The notes below the pieces were generated by a model, which did not search any database, was not told the origin of the DNA, and was given only the letters and a program-made list of their open reading frames with translations. Made by a program: the position numbers and the translations under genes. A DNA stretch of 64,000 nt, from NCBI GenBank assembly GCA_020633325.1, contig JACKDX010000001.1:1302001-1366000 (forward strand). The letters are read 5' to 3'. Origin of the DNA: Myxococcales bacterium (GTDB lineage Bacteria; Myxococcota_A; Polyangia; Polyangiales; GCA-016699535). Below, piece by piece: positions 62,522-64,000 of this stretch (the first letter of the stretch is position 1; each line of letters opens with the position of its first letter).

Positions 62522-63387
62522 AGCGCGTGCCATTTCAGCTGGTGCAGGCGCTGAGCATTATTGCGGCCATGTTTCTGACGACCGTTTCCACCGTTTGTGC
62601 ACAAACCAGGACGGTCGCCGACGCCGTGCCTGGCGTTAAGATTTCAGAACACCTGAACCAATCCGTGCCGTTCGATGCGGTATTTCGCGATCACACTGGA
62701 AAGATGGTCCGACTTGGCGACATGTTCGACGGGGACCGGCCGGTGCTGCTTAATCTTGCCTACCATTCTTGTCCAGTGCTTTGCAGTATGGTGATCCATG
62801 CCACCGTTGAGGGGCTACGTGGTCTCGAATGGAGCGTGGGAAACCAGTTCAGCGTGATTACCTTGAGCATAGACCCCCGCGACAATCCCTCTTCTGCGGC
62901 CGAGAAACGAGAGTCTGTGCTTGAACGATACGGACGCGGCTCTGCGGCGAAAGGCTGGCACTTCCTAACCGGGGACAAACACAACATTGATCGGGTGGCG
63001 CGTGCTGTAGGTTTTGGTTACCACTACGACGAGAAACAAGGCCAGTATGCGCATCCGGCCGCCATCATGTTGCTCACGCCAGCGGGCAAAGTCGCCCGAT
63101 ATCTTTATGGCTTGCGTTTTGATTCGAAAGATCTGCGTTTCGGCCTACTTGAGGCCTCTGAGGGGCGGTCCGTCACGACGAGGGAGCGCTTTCTCCTTTA
63201 CTGTTACCACTACGAGCCAGGAAAGGGTTACGTCCTTATGGCCACGCGACTTATGCAGTGGGGCGGTATAATTACAGTATTACTGCTTTTCGGGTACATG
63301 TGGTACCAGTGGCGGAAGGAGTCACACAAAAAGAGATCTCACGGCTGGCTAGCGGCCCATGATCCCAACGCACGGAACTCTCTATGA
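62518..63387 (+). CDS. SCO1/SenC-type copper chaperone
   Basis: 289 aa from the ATG at 62518. Signal peptide to about residue 30 (TTVSTVCAQ), a thioredoxin-like domain with the copper motif YHSCPVLCS (CxxxC) and the third ligand His in QYAHPAAIM, and a C-terminal membrane helix (WGGIITVLLLFGYMWYQW) near residues 245-262. SCO proteins deliver copper to the CuA centre of cytochrome c oxidase subunit II, whose gene starts in the ATGA overlap right after it. The extra C-terminal helix is shared with relatives in such operons. Confidence 0.93.
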   Translation: MKRVPFQLVQALSIIAAMFLTTVSTVCAQTRTVADAVPGVKISEHLNQSVPFDAVFRDHTGKMVRLGDMFDGDRPVLLNLAYHSCPVLCSMVIHATVEGLRGLEWSVGNQFSVITLSIDPRDNPSSAAEKRESVLERYGRGSAAKGWHFLTGDKHNIDRVARAVGFGYHYDEKQGQYAHPAAIMLLTPAGKVARYLYGLRFDSKDLRFGLLEASEGRSVTTRERFLLYCYHYEPGKGYVLMATRLMQWGGIITVLLLFGYMWYQWRKESHKKRSHGWLAAHDPNARNSL

Positions 63388-64000
63388 CGACGCCGTCTCC
63401 TGACATCTTAAATCAGTTACCCCTTCCGGCCTCGACTTTCGCTGGCGGATACGATTTGCTGTTTTACTTTCTGTTTTGGCTGAGTGCGGTCTTTTTCGTA
63501 GGTGTGTGTGCTGCAGCGCTCTACTTCGTCGTGCGCTACCGCCGCCGCGTAGATACCGAGCGTCCCGGACCCACTGCGGAAAACAAGATTCTCGAATACG
63601 CGTGGACGTTTTTGCCGATCATTCCGCTTGCCATGCTCTTTCATTTTGGATTCAAGGGCTACATCGACGGTGTCGTGGCGCCGGGCGATGCGATCGACAT
63701 TCGGGTCAAAGCGCGGCAGTGGTCCTGGGAGTTCGTGTATCCGGATGGCACCTCTTCGCCGGGCGTATTGGCGGTTCCGGTGCACCGTCCCGTGCGGCTC
63801 ATTATGTCTTCCGAGGACGTGATCCACAGTTTTTTCGTACCGGAATTCCGAGTTAAGCGCGATGTGGTGCCGGGCATGTATTCCACACTGTGGTTCGAGG
63901 CGACCCGCACCGGAGAATTCACTGCATTTTGCGCAGAGTACTGTGGCGCGCCACCCAATCAAACTCAAAGCGGCCATTTTGGGATGTTGGCGAAGGTCAA
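63384..64000 (+). CDS. coxB: Cytochrome c oxidase subunit II (partial, truncated by window end)
   Basis: 205 residues are visible; the gene continues off the right edge. Two membrane helices (about 22-48 and 72-92), then the periplasmic cupredoxin domain with RQWSWEFVYPDG, the first CuA His in DVIHSFFVPEFRVKRDVVPG, and CAEYCG. The His-x-x-Met pair follows as GHFGM, but after ten residues instead of the usual three, a possible insertion. Subunit II takes electrons from cytochrome c or the alternative complex III. ATGA overlap with the SCO gene. Confidence 0.93.
   Translation, partial: MTTPSPDILNQLPLPASTFAGGYDLLFYFLFWLSAVFFVGVCAAALYFVVRYRRRVDTERPGPTAENKILEYAWTFLPIIPLAMLFHFGFKGYIDGVVAPGDAIDIRVKARQWSWEFVYPDGTSSPGVLAVPVHRPVRLIMSSEDVIHSFFVPEFRVKRDVVPGMYSTLWFEATRTGEFTAFCAEYCGAPPNQTQSGHFGMLAKV

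Noticed and set aside
1..64000. CRISPR arrays, rRNA genes, prophage or restriction-type defence islands
   Set aside because: No regularly spaced repeats, rRNA-like segments, phage structural genes or recognisable defence genes were seen on reading through the window.

Overview
The window reads as a chromosomal segment of a Gram-negative, delta-proteobacterial-type organism, most likely a member of the Myxococcota. Support comes from BamA, Skp and Lol outer-membrane biogenesis genes, a PilZ-like TIGR02266-type protein, a Ser/Thr kinase fused to GYF-like and DUF4388-like domains, a DUF1592-type/DUF1552 pair, and an alternative complex III respiratory operon. Species cannot be fixed from the sequence alone.

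Layout. 1-497: 5' part of an RNase J gene, divergent from a TIGR04551-like outer-membrane protein, then radA. 4.0-18.6 kb: a long minus-strand run, in transcription order prfB (with a programmed +1 frameshift), lysS, a LolC/E-type permease, lolD, bamA, skp, a TolC-type protein, mlaC-like, malic enzyme, DUF507, a sugar-nucleotide epimerase and gmk. 18.7-21.0 kb: PilZ-like protein, multi-S1-domain protein and tRNA-Val(CAC). 21.0-33.9 kb: hydrolase, MeaB-type GTPase, thiolase, 3-hydroxybutyryl-CoA dehydrogenase and crotonase, a two-gene osmoprotectant ABC transporter, xthA, RidA, an OmpA-family lipoprotein, SDR, purA and serA.

34.0-47.5 kb is the most unusual part: a compact accessory locus whose enzymes fit the metabolism of glucosylglycerate (a compatible solute). 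It has a glycerate kinase, an MFS transporter, a GH13 phosphorylase resembling glucosylglycerate/sucrose phosphorylases, a 991-aa protein with two GpgS-like (GT81) domains, a GT-B glycosyltransferase, a histidine phosphatase of the superfamily that contains GpgP, and a second GT4 glycosyltransferase. The two-domain GpgS-like protein, the GT-B enzyme and the phosphatase all carry clear lipoprotein signal peptides, although the known relatives of the GpgS and phosphatase enzymes are cytoplasmic. An envelope-anchored version of this pathway is, to my knowledge, not described and is the main candidate for a new system here.

47.5-48.9 kb: an IS3-family element with a 3-bp target duplication, a nonsense codon in its transposase and a second set of subterminal ends. 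49.2-52.3 kb: a lipoprotein with DUF1592-type domains and a CxxCH motif coupled to a Tat-exported DUF1552 protein. 52.3-54.3 kb: the modular kinase. 54.5-64.0 kb: alternative complex III (actABCDEF plus a small membrane protein), a SCO-type copper chaperone and the start of cytochrome c oxidase subunit II. These genes are nearly all linked by start/stop overlaps and would form a quinol to cytochrome c to O2 electron-transfer chain.
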